A DNA stretch of 46,000 nt from assembly GCA_016946835.1 (NCBI GenBank), contig JACVTC010000072.1:64001-110000 (forward strand), written 5' to 3'. This document shows positions 1-16,931 of the stretch, one piece after another. A program made the translations under genes and the position numbers. Under the pieces are notes generated by a model that saw only the letters and a program-made list of their open reading frames with translations, made no database searches and was not told where the DNA came from. The DNA is from Neocallimastix lanati (nom. inval.). Lineage: Eukaryota > Neocallimastigomycota > Neocallimastigomycetes > Neocallimastigales > Neocallimastigaceae. How positions within the stretch are numbered: position 1 is the first letter of the stretch; each line of letters starts with the position of its first letter.

Positions 1-241
1 TATTTTATTATTAAAATAAATTTTCTCTTAATAAAGAACATGTTTATTTATTTTTCCCTCTTTCTATTATTTATTAATATTATATATCATATTTATTGAA
101 AAAAAAATATCAATATATATTTATAATATATATGACATGGTATATGGGATTCTCAATTTATAATTTTATAAAAATATTTAATTCTTATAAATTTTTAATT
201 TATATTCTATTTATCTTTTTTTTTAATATAACATTGATAAA

Positions 242-3915
<3,674 letters not shown>

Positions 3916-5248
3916 ATTTGAATTATTGAGAATTATATTAAATTATTTTTATTTATTTTATTTTGTTATAATCAATACTATTGATGATTACCGTTTAATT
4001 ATTGGTTATTATTTTATTTATTTATCAATATTTTCTTTTATAATATATTTATATTTTTAAATATTTTATATAAATATATTTTTCCATTTGTTATTTTTTT
4101 TTTTTTTAAAAAAAAAAATTGTTCTTTAGTGGAGTTATTATGTTAATAGAATTTGTTCATCCTAATTAAATAATATATTTTATTAATCGAATAGGATATT
4201 GGTAATAAATTCTAAATATTTTTAATATTATAATAAAAAAAATAGCAAATGTTAGTATATTAATATATTATATACACAATATTTTTTCTATTTGATATAC
4301 ATATATATTATAATATATCAATAAATTTTATTATGAACATTAAAAAAAAATAATTAAACTTATTAAAAATTTTTTTAATCATTAATTTTTTTTCCTCTTT
4401 TTTTATTCCTTTTTTTTTTTAGATATAAATTTATTTCTTATTTTTTAATTTATTTTATTTTTAAATTAAATTTATGGATTCAAAATCTAAATTCTAATTA
4501 TTCAAAATTTCTCAATTGATAATATTTTATGTAATTAAAATTTAATTATATTTATAAATTATTTATTATATAAAATTTTAAACATTATTAATCTATAAAA
4601 TTTTAATCATAATAATTATAATTATATTAATTTTATTTGATAATTAATTATTGTTAAAATAGAATTTTTTTAATTTTAAATATTAGATATTGCTTTTTTG
4701 TATCAGTATGACAGTAATTCTTAATATATAATTTTAAATGATAATTATAGTATTTCTTAAATGTTTAAATTTATATAAATAATTTTAAGCAATATATAAT
4801 ACTGAAATATATATTAAAAATGCATAATTAATTTTTTGACACTCTTACTTTTTATTATTAAAATAATTAATTTTTATATTTCAATATTATTTATATGCTA
4901 TTAAATATTCTAGTAACTTTGCAAATGATTCTATGATTAATATGTTAAATGAAAATAAAGATTGTATTTCTAAATATAAATTTTATTGTGCTTTATACAT
5001 TATATGATATTTTTAATTTTATATTATTACTAATATATATTATTAAATTTAGGTATATTTAAATTTTATAACTAATTAGTAATTTTATAATTTTTACCAT
5101 GAAACAGCACTTTAATAAAAATTCTGTTTATTATTACTTTTTTCTTTTAATAGTTATATACAATAGTACATAATATTTTTAAATTATAAACAAACTTTTT
5201 CTTTTTCTCACGATAAAGAAAAAAAATATTAATATTAAATTATTATTT

Positions 5249-5303
<55 letters not shown>

Positions 5304-7073
5304 AATTCTTTAAATTATCAATTAAAAAAAAAAAAAAAGAAAAAAAGAAGAAAAAAAAAGAAGGAAAAATTAAGAAATATATATATTAAAAATATTTACT
5401 TGAAATTTTTTTTATTAATTGATAAAATGTATTTATATAAAGTTCTTTATATATTTATATTAAAATAATTATTATTACAACTATAAATTATAATTATTAT
5501 TTTATTTTGAAAAGTAAGATAAATTAATTTTTAAATTATATTAATTGCTAATAATATAGTATTAATTCATTTTCAATCTTTAAATTATAATAAGTTTCTA
5601 TAAAATAAAATTACCTAATAGTAAACTAAATAAATAGAATAATATTATATAGATAATTTATAATTTAAATAACCCTTTTAACTGGTAATATTAAATTATA
5701 ATAAATATAATTCAATATGAATTTCATATTATTATTATTATCATATATTAATGAAGATCTATTTTATAATTATAAAGTTAAATATTATTTAACTTATTTA
5801 ATTATGAATGACTTTTAATTTTTCATATATGTGAAACTTAATTTTTTTCTAATTATTAGATTTATTTCATTAAATTTTTACAAATTCATATTATTTTTTT
5901 TTTTATTTTTAAGTTTTTTTTTTTTTTTTAATAGAAAAAAAGATATAATATATATAAACGTTATTTAAATTATATTATTATTTTGAATTGTAAATATTGA
6001 TTTGCACAACATATATATCTCCAACATGAAAAAGATTTTAATAAAAAAATTTTATTTAATATATATAATTATAATTTTTAATTAATAAATATTATATTTT
6101 TACTAGACAATATGTATTAAGAAATAAAAATAAAAATAAGAAAAAAAAAAATTAATATTAGTAATATTAATAATATTAATTTTTTCTTTTTTTTAAAAAA
6201 AAAATAAAATAAAATAAAATAATTTTTTAACACTAATTATTATTATTATAAAAAAAGATTAAGATAAAAAATCATTATTTATCATAATCTTAATTCAAAA
6301 TTGATTAAATATAACTCAAACTGATTGATGTTTATAGTTTTAATGTATATGAAATAATTTATTAAAACACTACTAAATGATATTATGATAATTATTATTA
6401 TTATTATTAATTAAATCCTTAATAAATTATTTGAAATTATTTTAATTTAGTTTGAAGAAAAAAATGATAATAATAAACTTTTTGTTTATATAAATATTAT
6501 AATTAAAACTTTATAATATTGAAGTTTCAAAAAAAAAATTACATTTCATTTATACAGCATAAAAAAGAAAAATATTAACAATATAAAAATAATAAAATGT
6601 TTTATTATTTCTAATGCATAAATTACTTGTTTTTTTTTTTTGTTTGTTTGTTTGTTTGTTTGTTGGTATAATTTATCATTTTTTTTTTTTAAATGTTAAA
6701 GTTAACTCTTCAAATATAAATATTTATAAAACAATACTTTTTAATGGTTTAGTTTTAATAATAATAAATATAATTATATTTTGTTATTTTTATCATTATT
6801 TCTTTATCCATATTAATTTCAATTTTTAAAAAAAAATATATATATATATTTAAGTCATATTTTTTTATTTTCTTTAATATATATTAATAAATGTTTTTAA
6901 ATAAAAATTAATTAAAATTCGCCATTTATATTGATACATTTTTTTTGGTAATTTTATTATAATTATTATTTAAATAATAGAAAAATAGTAATAATTTTCA
7001 TTCATAAAAAGTTTAATTTATTAAAAAAAAAAAAAAAAAGAAAAGATTATGGAAAAACGTGAAATAAAATAAA

Positions 7074-7123
<50 letters not shown>

Positions 7124-9346
7124 AATAATCAATATCTGTTTCCCAAAATGTATAAGAATAATATATACAAATTTCTAAGTTTTTAAAATTTCTCAATTAA
7201 CAAAAAAGGTATATTCATTATAAGGGGAATAAATATTATATAGTTTTATAAATGATGAAAAGAATTATTTAATTTAATTTAATTTAATAATAAAATAATT
7301 AGAATAATTATTTTAAAATAATCGTTTAAATCTTAATTTAAAATGAAATTTTTCATTTTAAAATAAAGTTCTCAACATTTATATTAATCAATTGAACTTA
7401 TTTAATTTTATTTTGTTTCTTTATTTCAATTTATATTACTGCAATTATTACCATAATAGAACAATCATCATTACTGTTATAATACAATTATATTTTATTC
7501 TTATATTAAAATATTATTAATGAGAAAACTTTAAAAATACCTAATTATGAATAATTAGTATTGATTTTCTAATCTAACCCAAATGAATTAAAAAAAAAAA
7601 ATTTAAATATTTATGCAAGAATTTTGGAATTGTCTATGTCAATTTATTTATTTATTCATTTATTCATTTATTCATTTATTCATTTATAAATATATTACCC
7701 TACGTTCATGTGTTCTTGAAAAGTACATTTCGAGAAGTGCATATAAAAGGAAAATTTATTAATAAATAAGATTTTTGTAATTAAAAATAAATATGCACAT
7801 ATAAATATTAATGTTAAGTGAAGATGATAATGCAATGTTTTTTTCATTTTCTTTTTTAATATATCCATTTTGTTCAGTTTTGTTTGTATTGAAAATTAAT
7901 AAATTAGAAATAAAGATTTAATGCAGAAATTATAATTTTTTAAATATATATATTTTTTATATGTAGTCTTAATTTTTAGTGAAGATGATTGTTTAAGACA
8001 GATAATAAATGATGTTTAGTTTTGTATAGATGAATGCTTACTTATTTATTTTTTTTTTTTTTTTTTTTTTGATATGTTTTGTCTTGGTTGATTTAATAGT
8101 AAATTATAAAAATAAATTGGAATAAAAGCATATCAAAAAAAAAAAAAAAAAAAAAGAAAAAAAGAAAATAAAAAAAAAAAACTGAGAAAAAAAAACTTTG
8201 TATAATGACTTTAAAATATTTTTAGTATGAATTTTTATCTTCAAATAAATAAAAAAGGACGAATATAATTGGAAATAAATAAATTATTTTCTTTTTTATA
8301 TGAACTTTTTATTATTAAAAAAATTAATAAATGTTAATAAAAAAATTTATTTTATTTATTAATATTAATTTATAAGTTTTAGATAAGAATAAAAACGAAA
8401 AATATAAAAATTAATACTTTTCTTTTATTATATTTCACTAATTTTTTTATTTAATTTTATTATTATTTTTTCTTCTTATTTAAATAAATTATTTTTAAAT
8501 AATACAAACTATATAATATACAAATAATCAATAAAAAAAATATTAAATGAACTTTGAAATAGTATTATACTATTATAAAAAATAAAATCATTAAATTATA
8601 ATTTTAATACTATTTATTACATAGTTTATTTTTATTTACTGATTGATAAGAAAATAACTAATTTAATAATAAAATAAAATATTTTAATGTATACAAATTG
8701 TATTCTCATGAAATATAAATATATAATTTAAGTTAATTAAGAAATTTTAAATATATTAAAAATATAATAATAATTTAAAAAAGTTCTTTAATAATTTTAA
8801 TAAAATAACTAGTCTTTTGTTTATTTTGAAGAAGAGAAGAAAAGTAAACAAAAAAAAAGAACAGGAAATTTAAATAATGAAATATTAATATTAATAAATA
8901 AAATATATAAAATTAACTAGTATAATTAATTATACGTGTTTATTAATTAGTAGTGTTATTTATAAAATTATTTTATTTTTATTTGTAGTTTATATTAAAT
9001 ATATTAAAAACTATTATTTATATTTAAAGGGTAAATATAAATAATAAAGGTCACTTTACAAATACTTTAATAAGTAATAAAGTGGTCTCGTTTGTATAAA
9101 TTTTTCTTTTAACTAGTGTGTTAAGAGAGGAACTTATCACTGATTAAATTTTTATTGTATACTTAGAGATTATTATTTTATAGATGAACATAATAAATTG
9201 CAAAAAATTATACATGTTATACATATATATAAATATTATAAAATATTTAGCTATATTACATATTACACCTTACAGTTAATTAATAACTGTATGGCCATAT
9301 GGGAGATGGGTACCCATATGTGCAAGTCTATGTTTACATATACTTT

Positions 9347-9387
<41 letters not shown>

Positions 9388-9663
9388 AATAAATATAAAA
9401 TTTAAATGAAAAAAAGTATAAAAATTAATTAAATGAATAAAAATTAAAAAAAATATAAATATATATTAATAATGCTAAAAGTTTTAAATTTATATATATA
9501 TTAACATATAATCATATAATTGTTTAAAAAAAAAAAATTATTAAAAAAATAAAATTAAAATTAATGGATATTTCTTTTTTTTTTTAGATATGATGTTATA
9601 TTGAAATGATAAACATTAATTAATAATTCTATATTTCCAACATTTATTTATGATATATACAAT
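3916..9663. other. 5.7-kb gene-free AT-rich stretch
   Basis: No exon, RNA gene or conserved motif is recognisable on either strand. The stretch holds A45 (5257-5301) and A44 (7076-7119) homopolymers, (TTTG)n near 6640-6664, four copies of an ATTTATTC unit near 7645-7685, and two neighbouring hairpins at 9271-9320. Short frames such as 6614-6829 and 9198-9389 are low-complexity Phe/Ile/Lys runs, not genes. The kinase promoter should lie in the left part, because that gene starts at 3915 on the minus strand. Confidence 0.7.
9271..9320. other. Two adjacent perfect hairpins
   Basis: Hairpin one has arms TACAGTTA (9271-9278) and TAACTGTA (9284-9291) with a 5-nt loop. Hairpin two has arms CATATGGG (9296-9303) and CCCATATG (9313-9320) with a 9-nt loop. 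The loop and second arm also form the palindrome TGGGTACCCA (9307-9316). They lie about 340 nt beyond the enkurin stop codon. The function is unknown. Confidence 0.5.
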
Positions 9664-11355
9664 TTAACTTGAAATAATAATATTTGGTTGATTAAATTTA
9701 TCTATACTCTTTTCAATTTCTTTTAGTTGTTCCTCAAGCTTAGATTTTCTATTTATATAATTATTATCATTATTGTTATTTTTATTAAAGATTATTTACG
9801 ATTTACATATTAAGAATAAAATATAAATATGTTAAATATTAAATATGAATCATATATATATATATATTCTTTATATTTATAGATAATAATAAAAAAAAAA
9901 AATAATAATAAAAAAATACCTTTTAATTTTTGTACATGTATCAAGAACTAATGAAATCGATTTATATTCATTGGATAATAATTCATAATTCTTTCGAAGT
10001 CCACTTAATATCTTTAATCTTTCTTCTTCTGGAAGTTTAATCATTCTTGGTCTATTATACTGTCTATAATAAGATGGATAGACAACTTCATTTGAATTTC
10101 TTTTAGTTCTTTTACTAAAATCATGTGGCTTATCAGCTAAAGTTTGACTCTTTAATTTACTATTTTTCATTTCTTTAATATATTCAGGTATTAATCCATA
10201 ATCTTTTTTCTTTAAATAATCGATGTTTGGATTTGTTTTGGTATGATGATCGGGTTTTTTTGGTACTGTATATATAACATTCGTATTCAATAAATAATTT
10301 ATAAAATTAATAATATTATTAATTAATAAGAAACAACAATGTCAGTTACAAAAATAATCACTAATAACAATATTAATTAAAATATAACAATAACAGTAAT
10401 AATGATGTCAATAAATCTTAATAATAATATTATTTAATATACAATATAAATATTAATAACATTAATTAAAACGACAATAATAGCAATAAATATGACAATA
10501 AGTAATAGTGATATTGATTAAAATTCAACCATAATAACCATAACGTTAACAACAATAAAACTATTTAATAACAAATAAATGCAATAATTATTTATGTATA
10601 TTCTTATATATCTTATAAAACATATATATATATAGAAAGATTTTTATATATACTTGAATTGTCATTGGAAATTATATTATTTTTTATATAATTCTTTGAT
10701 TCATGTTTTAATAATAATCCAGGACTTTTTGGTAAATTAGGTTTACTATTTTTATGGGAAGACGAATGTGTATTATATTTAACTAAGATATAAATTATAA
10801 ATAATTATATCAAAATATTTTTAAAAATTAAATATGGATAGGCATTATATATTAAGTCATTATAATATTTTCAAAAATATATTTTAAAAATAAAATGTGA
10901 AAATAAATATAAAATAATGAAAAAGAAGTATTAATAAAAAATTTTATGTATTAATAAATTTCATATTATAAATGTGTTTTTCTTTTTTTTTTTTTTTAAA
11001 TTAATTTATTTATAATTATTTATATAACTATTATCATTACTATCGTTATCATTATTAATTTACCATTTTTATCATGCTTTTCCTTTTCATATTTATTTCT
11101 TTCTCCTTTTTTTAAATATTTACTTGGATTAGCTGGTTCATTATTAATTTTTTTTCCTCCAGTTTTAAAATTTTTATATTCAGCTTTTGCTTGTTCTGCA
11201 AATTTTGATTTATATAATTTTTTCGATCCCAAACTTTTCTTCGAATGATTATCAGATTCTTGGGAACATAATGCTACATATCGATAGACACTTTCATCTA
11301 AAGGATCTTCAGGAATAAATTGTCTTTGATAATAATGATCAACATAAGAAGCCAT
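9664..11355 (-). CDS. ENKUR: Enkurin-like flagellar protein
   Basis: Four exons join in phase (11355-11064, 10782-10654, 10265-9920, 9748-9664) to 283 residues, against about 256 in human enkurin. The C-terminal half carries the family signature: KKDYGLIPEYI, then PEEERLKILSGLRKNYELL, then a helix running DTCTKIKRKSKLEEQLKEIE. I align these with enkurin's KKDYGVTPEYI, its DEEREAVLQGLKKNW segment and its IRKQRLEEEMKQLE helix. Enkurin is a protein of the inner face of axonemal doublet microtubules and of sperm tails, and is reported to bind calmodulin and TRPC channels. Here it implies a motile flagellum, as on fungal zoospores. The first exon (starting MASYVDHYYQRQF) is Lys/Ser-rich and poorly conserved. 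ATG 11355 is the first start and begins an open exon. Three introns of 154-388 nt are AT-only. Confidence 0.88.
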
Positions 11356-12861
11356 ATTTGAAAAATAAATATAATATTTTTACACTTTTTTTTAATTCAA
11401 TGATTAAATCAAATATTTAATACTTTTGGTATATGATATAGTTGATTTTTTATTCAACATATATATTTATTATATTCTTTTATTGAATATATGTTCCAAA
11501 TTTTTTTTAAATGTTTTTTTTTTTTTATTCCTTTTATTTTCTTATTAATTATTATTGTTACTCGTATTCGTATTTACTTTTTTTAAAAAAAAATAATTTT
11601 CAAAAATTAAAGAATTAATATTCGAATTTCTTTAATAATGAAATAATAACAATAATACTAATATTAATTATAATAATAATGAAAAAAGAAATTTTAATAT
11701 AAAAAAAAAATTTTTTTTTTAAGGAAAATAAAATTAAATAGTAAAAATAAACAAATTAAATTCTAATAAACTTTAAAAAAAAATTTTTTAAAAATTTTAT
11801 GATTTAATAATTAAGTATAATAATGTTAAAATCTTTCCTATATAAAATTGCCATTATCATTTAAATTTTATATAATTTAATATTATTATCATATTTAGTT
11901 AGTATTTCCATATTATGATTCTAATCATTATTTTATTATTATCATTCATTATTTATACTTTGAAATAACTTTTTTTTTTTATATAGTATAAAAAATAAAA
12001 AAAAATATATTTTTCTTATAAAAAATTTTTATTAATAATTAAAGTGGATGATATATCCACTTTAATTATTATATTATTGTTATTATCAGTAGATACAATA
12101 ATGAAGATAAAAATTAATTTTTTTTAATTTTTATTTTTCCTTCAGTTATTTACTCTGAATATATATATAAAAATAAATATAAATTATTTTTATCTATAAT
12201 TTTATTTATAATACAATTATTTTATTTATAATACAATTTTTCTTTTTATTATTATTATTTTTTTTTTTTTTTTTTTTTTGTGAAACTTTTCTTTCACTTC
12301 TGATTATTTTAATTTATTTGACTAAATAATAAAATTTTGATATAAAAATTTATTATTATTATTTTTAATTGATTAATTCTTTACTTTTTAAATTAGTTTC
12401 AAGAATATATATAAGAAACAAAAAAAAAAAATAAAACAAATAAGAATTTAACAAAAAAAAAAATAATAATAAAAATAAAAAATAAATAAAAAATAAAAAT
12501 AAAAATAAAAAAAAGACTAAACTTATATATATAATTAAAAAAGATTATTTTACTTAAGCACTAATAAAATTTTTTATAATTTCAAATTGTAAAAAATCTT
12601 AATAAATTTTTATTAATATACATTTCACTTCTGTTAAAGAATGTATTAGTGTTCCTTTTTATAATAGAAGATTATAATAAATTAATTATGATTAATGATT
12701 ATTTTTATTCTTATTAGTTATCATTATTACTATTACTTTTACTTCATTCTAAAGTAATTAATAATAATTCATTTATTATAATTTATTTATTACAATTTAT
12801 AATTAATTATCATTAATTATTACTTTTTATTTAAACATATTTATTTTACTTTTTTTTTTCT

Positions 12862-12895
<34 letters not shown>

Positions 12896-13211
12896 TTGTT
12901 GTTGTTGTTGTTGTCATTAATCAAAATATAACAAAAATGAATAAATAAATATTTGATTTAATTTATATCATATATTTATTTATACAGAAAGATTTTTTTA
13001 TTTTAATAATACTAAAATTTTTTTTTTTTACATATTATTATTATAATTTTTTTATTTATTATTATTATTTATCATTATTATTTATTATTTATTATTTATT
13101 ATTATTATATTATATTATTGGGTTATTATGTTATTGGTATTAGTATTAATCTAGTATTAGTATATTTTTATTTTACTATATATGTTATTATTATTATTAT
13201 TATTATTATTG

Positions 13212-13256
<45 letters not shown>
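11356..13256. other. Intergenic, enkurin 5' side to UBAP1 3' side
   Basis: AT-rich spacer without a recognisable gene. It contains a 17-bp perfect hairpin (12033-12071), T tracts near 12260-12280 and 12850-12894, a (TTG)7 run (12894-12914) and a (TTA/ATT)n array reaching into the UBAP1 stop codon (about 13185-13259). The enkurin promoter is expected in the first few hundred bases. The 13118-13309 plus frame of Ile codons is a reading of the ATT array and is not a gene. Confidence 0.7.
12033..12071. other. Perfect 17-bp hairpin, 5-nt loop
   Basis: Arms 12033-12049 and 12055-12071 are exact reverse complements with core AAAGTGGAT / ATCCACTTT and loop GATAT. It lies between two minus-strand genes. 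A GTGG/CCAC core inside pure AT sequence makes this unlikely to be mere base composition. It could be a structured RNA element, a terminator-like hairpin or a small palindromic insertion. Confidence 0.55.
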
Positions 13257-13260
<4 letters not shown>

Positions 13261-13525
13261 GTTGATTTTGTTAGTTGATCGATTGCACTCTCTCTATCAT
13301 TTTCACTGAAAATAAGAGCTTCTTTAATTGCTTCATGTTCAAATCCCATTTCTGATAATTCCATGAACGCTATAAGGAATTTTTCACACTTTTCTCTATC
13401 AAAACTATATAAAAAGATGGCTTCATCAATAAGCTTTGGTTGAAAACCTCTTCCTTCTAAATAAGAATAAAGCATAACATAATCAATTACCTTTTTTAAA
13501 TAGTTTCATCATAATTATTATTGTA

Positions 13526-13615
<90 letters not shown>

Positions 13616-13618
13616 TGG

Positions 13619-13650
<32 letters not shown>

Positions 13651-13685
13651 TGGGTATTATTATTATTATTATTATTATTATTTGG

Positions 13686-13720
<35 letters not shown>

Positions 13721-13749
13721 TGGGTATTATTATTATTATTATTATTTGG

Positions 13750-13784
<35 letters not shown>

Positions 13785-13787
13785 TGG

Positions 13788-13858
<71 letters not shown>

Positions 13859-15086
13859 TAGTATTATTATTATTTGGGTATTATTATTATTTGGTATTAT
13901 TATTATTATTTTAAAATTTAAGATTCATCAGGATTTATTTTAATTTCAATTAATATAAATTTAATATAAATAAAATTTTATTAATAAATCATTCCATTTA
14001 ATATTTTATTAATAATATAAAAAAAATTTAATTTATTTGTTACCTTTCTTTTATCGTTTCCATAATTTTTCATTCCATTTAATACAAGTTCTCTTCTGAA
14101 ACCCATATCAACAATGGTGTTTACGATTGCCTATTTGTATCAAGATATATATTAAAAAATATATATTAAAAATATATATATATATAAAAATAAATAAATA
14201 AATAAAAAATGCAAATAAAATAATATAGTTATAATTATATTAATAAAAAAACATTTTTATTAAATTAAAAAATGTTTCTTACATCCTCTTTAGAACTTGA
14301 AGATTGACCATAAGTTTGAGTATTAGGTTTTGAAGGAAGAGGTGGAGGAATAGGTGATGAATATGATTGAGGTTGTTGATATATTGGATGTGGCATACTT
14401 GGAATATATCCAGTGGGTGGTTCAGTAGTACCTGGTCCCGGATATTGTCCTGAATATGGTGGATATGGCATACCGTTAAATAATGGACGTGGGGGCATTC
14501 CATATGGATTAGAGGGTTGGAAATTTGGTGAAGCATTTTGAGGAATTGGTGAGGTTTGATAAGGAGAAGCATTTTGAGGAATTGGTGAGGTTTGATAAGG
14601 GGAAGCATTTTGTGGAATTGGTGAGGTTTGATAAGGGGAAGCATTTTGAGGAATAGGTGAGGTTTGATAAGAATTTGGTTGAATAGGTGGGGTTTGATAA
14701 GTCGAAGTATAACTCATATTTGATTGCGCACTGATAGAATGTGAAGCATTTAGATTACTAATAGTATTGCTTGTGGATTTATTTGCATTATTCTGTTTTG
14801 GTGATGTACTACTTACAGTTGTATTACTATGACTAACATTTTGTTGTGAGCATGACATATCATTCATTTCCATTTGTAATTGTAACAATTCATCTTTATT
14901 TGTTTTTGACTTATCCCAAGGATCTAAAGGTGCCACATCTTCAAATTCAGATATACATATATTATTCTTTTATATATATATATATATATATATTTAATGT
15001 AATTAATTATAATTAATTATTATATATGCACATAAACATAAAATTATTTAAAAATTTAGATAAAAAGGTTTTATTATTATATCAAG

Positions 15087-15119
<33 letters not shown>

Positions 15120-16135
15120 TTTTATTTTATTCAATATGTACTTTATATTAGTATTTCTACTATTTATTTTATTTTATTTTATTCAATACATACTTTATAT
15201 TAATATTTCTACTGTTTATTTTATTTTATTCAATATGTACTTTATATAAACATTTCTACTATTTTTTTTTTTATTTTATTCAATATGTACTTTATATTAA
15301 CATTTCTATCATTTTTATTTTATTTTTATTATTTTATATTATTATTTTATATCCATAATAAATATTTATATAAAAAAAAATAATAACAATAAATTAAATA
15401 TTTATTCATATAAACTAATAAAACTATTTACCTTTTCAACATTATTTTCTTTATTCAAAGAATTAAGACTATCTATTGATTTTATTAATATAAAAATAAA
15501 TTGGATTTAATTATTCTTATTACTTTACTTAATATGACTATTATTAATAATAAATATTTACCAGTACTATTTACACGAACAGGTTCTAATACTTTATTAG
15601 ATAAACCCGGTGCTTTAGCTTTTAATTCTTGTTTAAGTTTTTCTTCTTCTTTTTTCTTTTGCTTTTCATAATTTTCTAAATATTTATTTTCAAAAACGAA
15701 ATCATAATCGTTATCCTCAATAATTCTATCATTAATTTGAGAATATATATATTCATGAGGAAGTGATATCTATAAAATTTATATAATAATTGGTATATAT
15801 ATATATATAATTTTAATTTTAAAATTAAATAAATAAAATGGAATAAAATATTAAAAACAGAAAATATTATGTAAATTTCGAGTTTTATAAATATTTCTTG
15901 ACAATTACCAATTCTGGAAATTGATATTGAGGTGATAATTCTACCTTTACATCTTTCAACATTAAATAATGAGCTACAGTATAAATTATTTTATTTTGTT
16001 TTAATTTTTAATTTATTCATTTAATAAAGAAGAATTAAAATCAAAATTGATTTATTAAGTATGATAGTCAAATTAATTCTTAAATATTACTCATAAATTA
16101 AAGAATATTATACCTTGTATATTAGGGTATTCCAT
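13257..16135 (-). CDS. UBAP1: UBAP1-like ESCRT-I subunit with C-terminal SOUBA domain
   Basis: Seven exons join in phase (16135-16114, 15973-15909, 15769-15562, 15472-15432, 14966-14283, 14130-14044, 13490-13257) to 446 residues. The last about 106 residues match the triple overlapping UBA (SOUBA) of UBAP1: a first MGF helix set (AIVNTIVDMGFRRELVL), then EGRGFQPKLIDEAI, then SEMGFEHEAIKEALIF. The N-terminus (VELSPQYQFPELISLP) resembles the UMA segment that docks on the ESCRT-I stalk, and EDVAPLDPWD recalls UBAP1's acidic DPFD region. The expected role is ubiquitinated-cargo recognition on endosomes with the other ESCRT-I subunits. The middle is Pro/Gln/Ser-rich with four copies of YQTSPIPQNASP. 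Exon 1 is only 22 nt. The stop codon sits in an ATT array, and intron 6 carries a TTTGGG-interrupted TTA array. Confidence 0.87.
13491..14043 (-). repeat. TTTGGG-interrupted (TTA)n array within a UBAP1 intron
   Basis: The 553-nt intron inside the SOUBA coding region is mostly a TTA/ATT array (about 13525-13910). It is broken by plus-strand TTTGGG blocks whose GGG lie at 13617, 13652, 13684, 13722, 13748, 13786 and 13876. Spacings are 35, 32, 38, 26, 38 and 90 nt. The first five equal a whole number of triplets plus two. This is a compound minisatellite built from (TTA)n-TTTGGG cassettes of variable length. Confidence 0.8.
14525..14672 (-). repeat. Four tandem 36-bp coding repeats
   Basis: Inside UBAP1 exon 5 a 36-bp unit is repeated four times with only a few third-position changes, encoding YQTSPIPQNASP each time. 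A degenerate half copy (SYQTPPIQPN) precedes it. Near-identity at DNA level suggests recent slippage or unequal exchange. Confidence 0.8.
15121..15311 (-). repeat. About 50-bp tandem repeat, four copies, in UBAP1 intron 4
   Basis: The plus-strand motif TTCAATATGTACTTTATAT (one copy with ACA for TGT) recurs near 15130, 15182, 15229 and 15278. Each copy is followed by a (A)CATTTCTACTATT-like block and a TTTTATTT spacer. Spacing is 47-52 bp. The array lies fully within the 465-nt intron 14967-15431. Confidence 0.75.
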
Positions 16136-16897
16136 TTTTATTATAAAAATTTAATAATATTATAATATTATATGAGCTTTATTAGTATTTTATTTAATAT
16201 TTTTCCTCAATTCCTTTTTAGTTTTATTTGTGAAATTAAGAATTTAATTATTTATTAATAATACATATAAATATAAATATATATAATATATATTGAATTG
16301 GTTGTTTCTTTAATAAAAATAACAAAAACTTCAGTTATTTTTATATTTTAATGATATTTTTAATGTATCATTTAAAATAAAAGTATAACACTAAATTTTT
16401 AAAGACACTATTTTTAAAATAAATAAAATAAAAAGTAACGTTTGAAAAAAATTTAATGTTTTTACTAATAAAGTTTATGTTTATTATTAGAAATTAATAT
16501 TGTATTAATAAAAAAATTTTTTTTTACTAATAATAATATGTTATTATTGTTACTATTGCTGTTATTACTAGCTAGTATTATTATATTTATTTTATTTTTA
16601 CTTAATTTTATTTTATTTTATTTTTAAAATAAAATGCAAATAATAACAGCAATGCAATTCATTTATAATATTTTTTTTTAAGAAAAAAATATTGAAAAGA
16701 TACAAAAGTACAAATTTTAAAATTATAATTTTGTGGAAAATAAAAATATATATACACTAATTTATTATTAAAAATAAGCTTTATATTAATTATAAAAAAT
16801 ATTTTTAATTATTTAATTTTATTTTTGAGAATTTTTAATTTATTCATAATTAATTCTAAATGAATTATTAATATACTTAAAATAAACTTTATTAATG

Positions 16898-16931
<34 letters not shown>

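Noticed and set aside
6614-6829. 71-residue plus-strand frame in the 5.7-kb gap
   Set aside because: Phe, Ile and Asn low complexity created by T runs and TTTG repeats, with no splice context or similarity.
13118-13943. Plus-strand frames of Ile, Leu and Tyr runs
   Set aside because: They are translations of ATT/TTA arrays in the UBAP1 3' end and intron, without any complex sequence.
14279-14644. 121-residue minus-strand frame rich in His and Leu
   Set aside because: It is an alternate frame of UBAP1 exon 5, produced by the 36-bp coding repeats.
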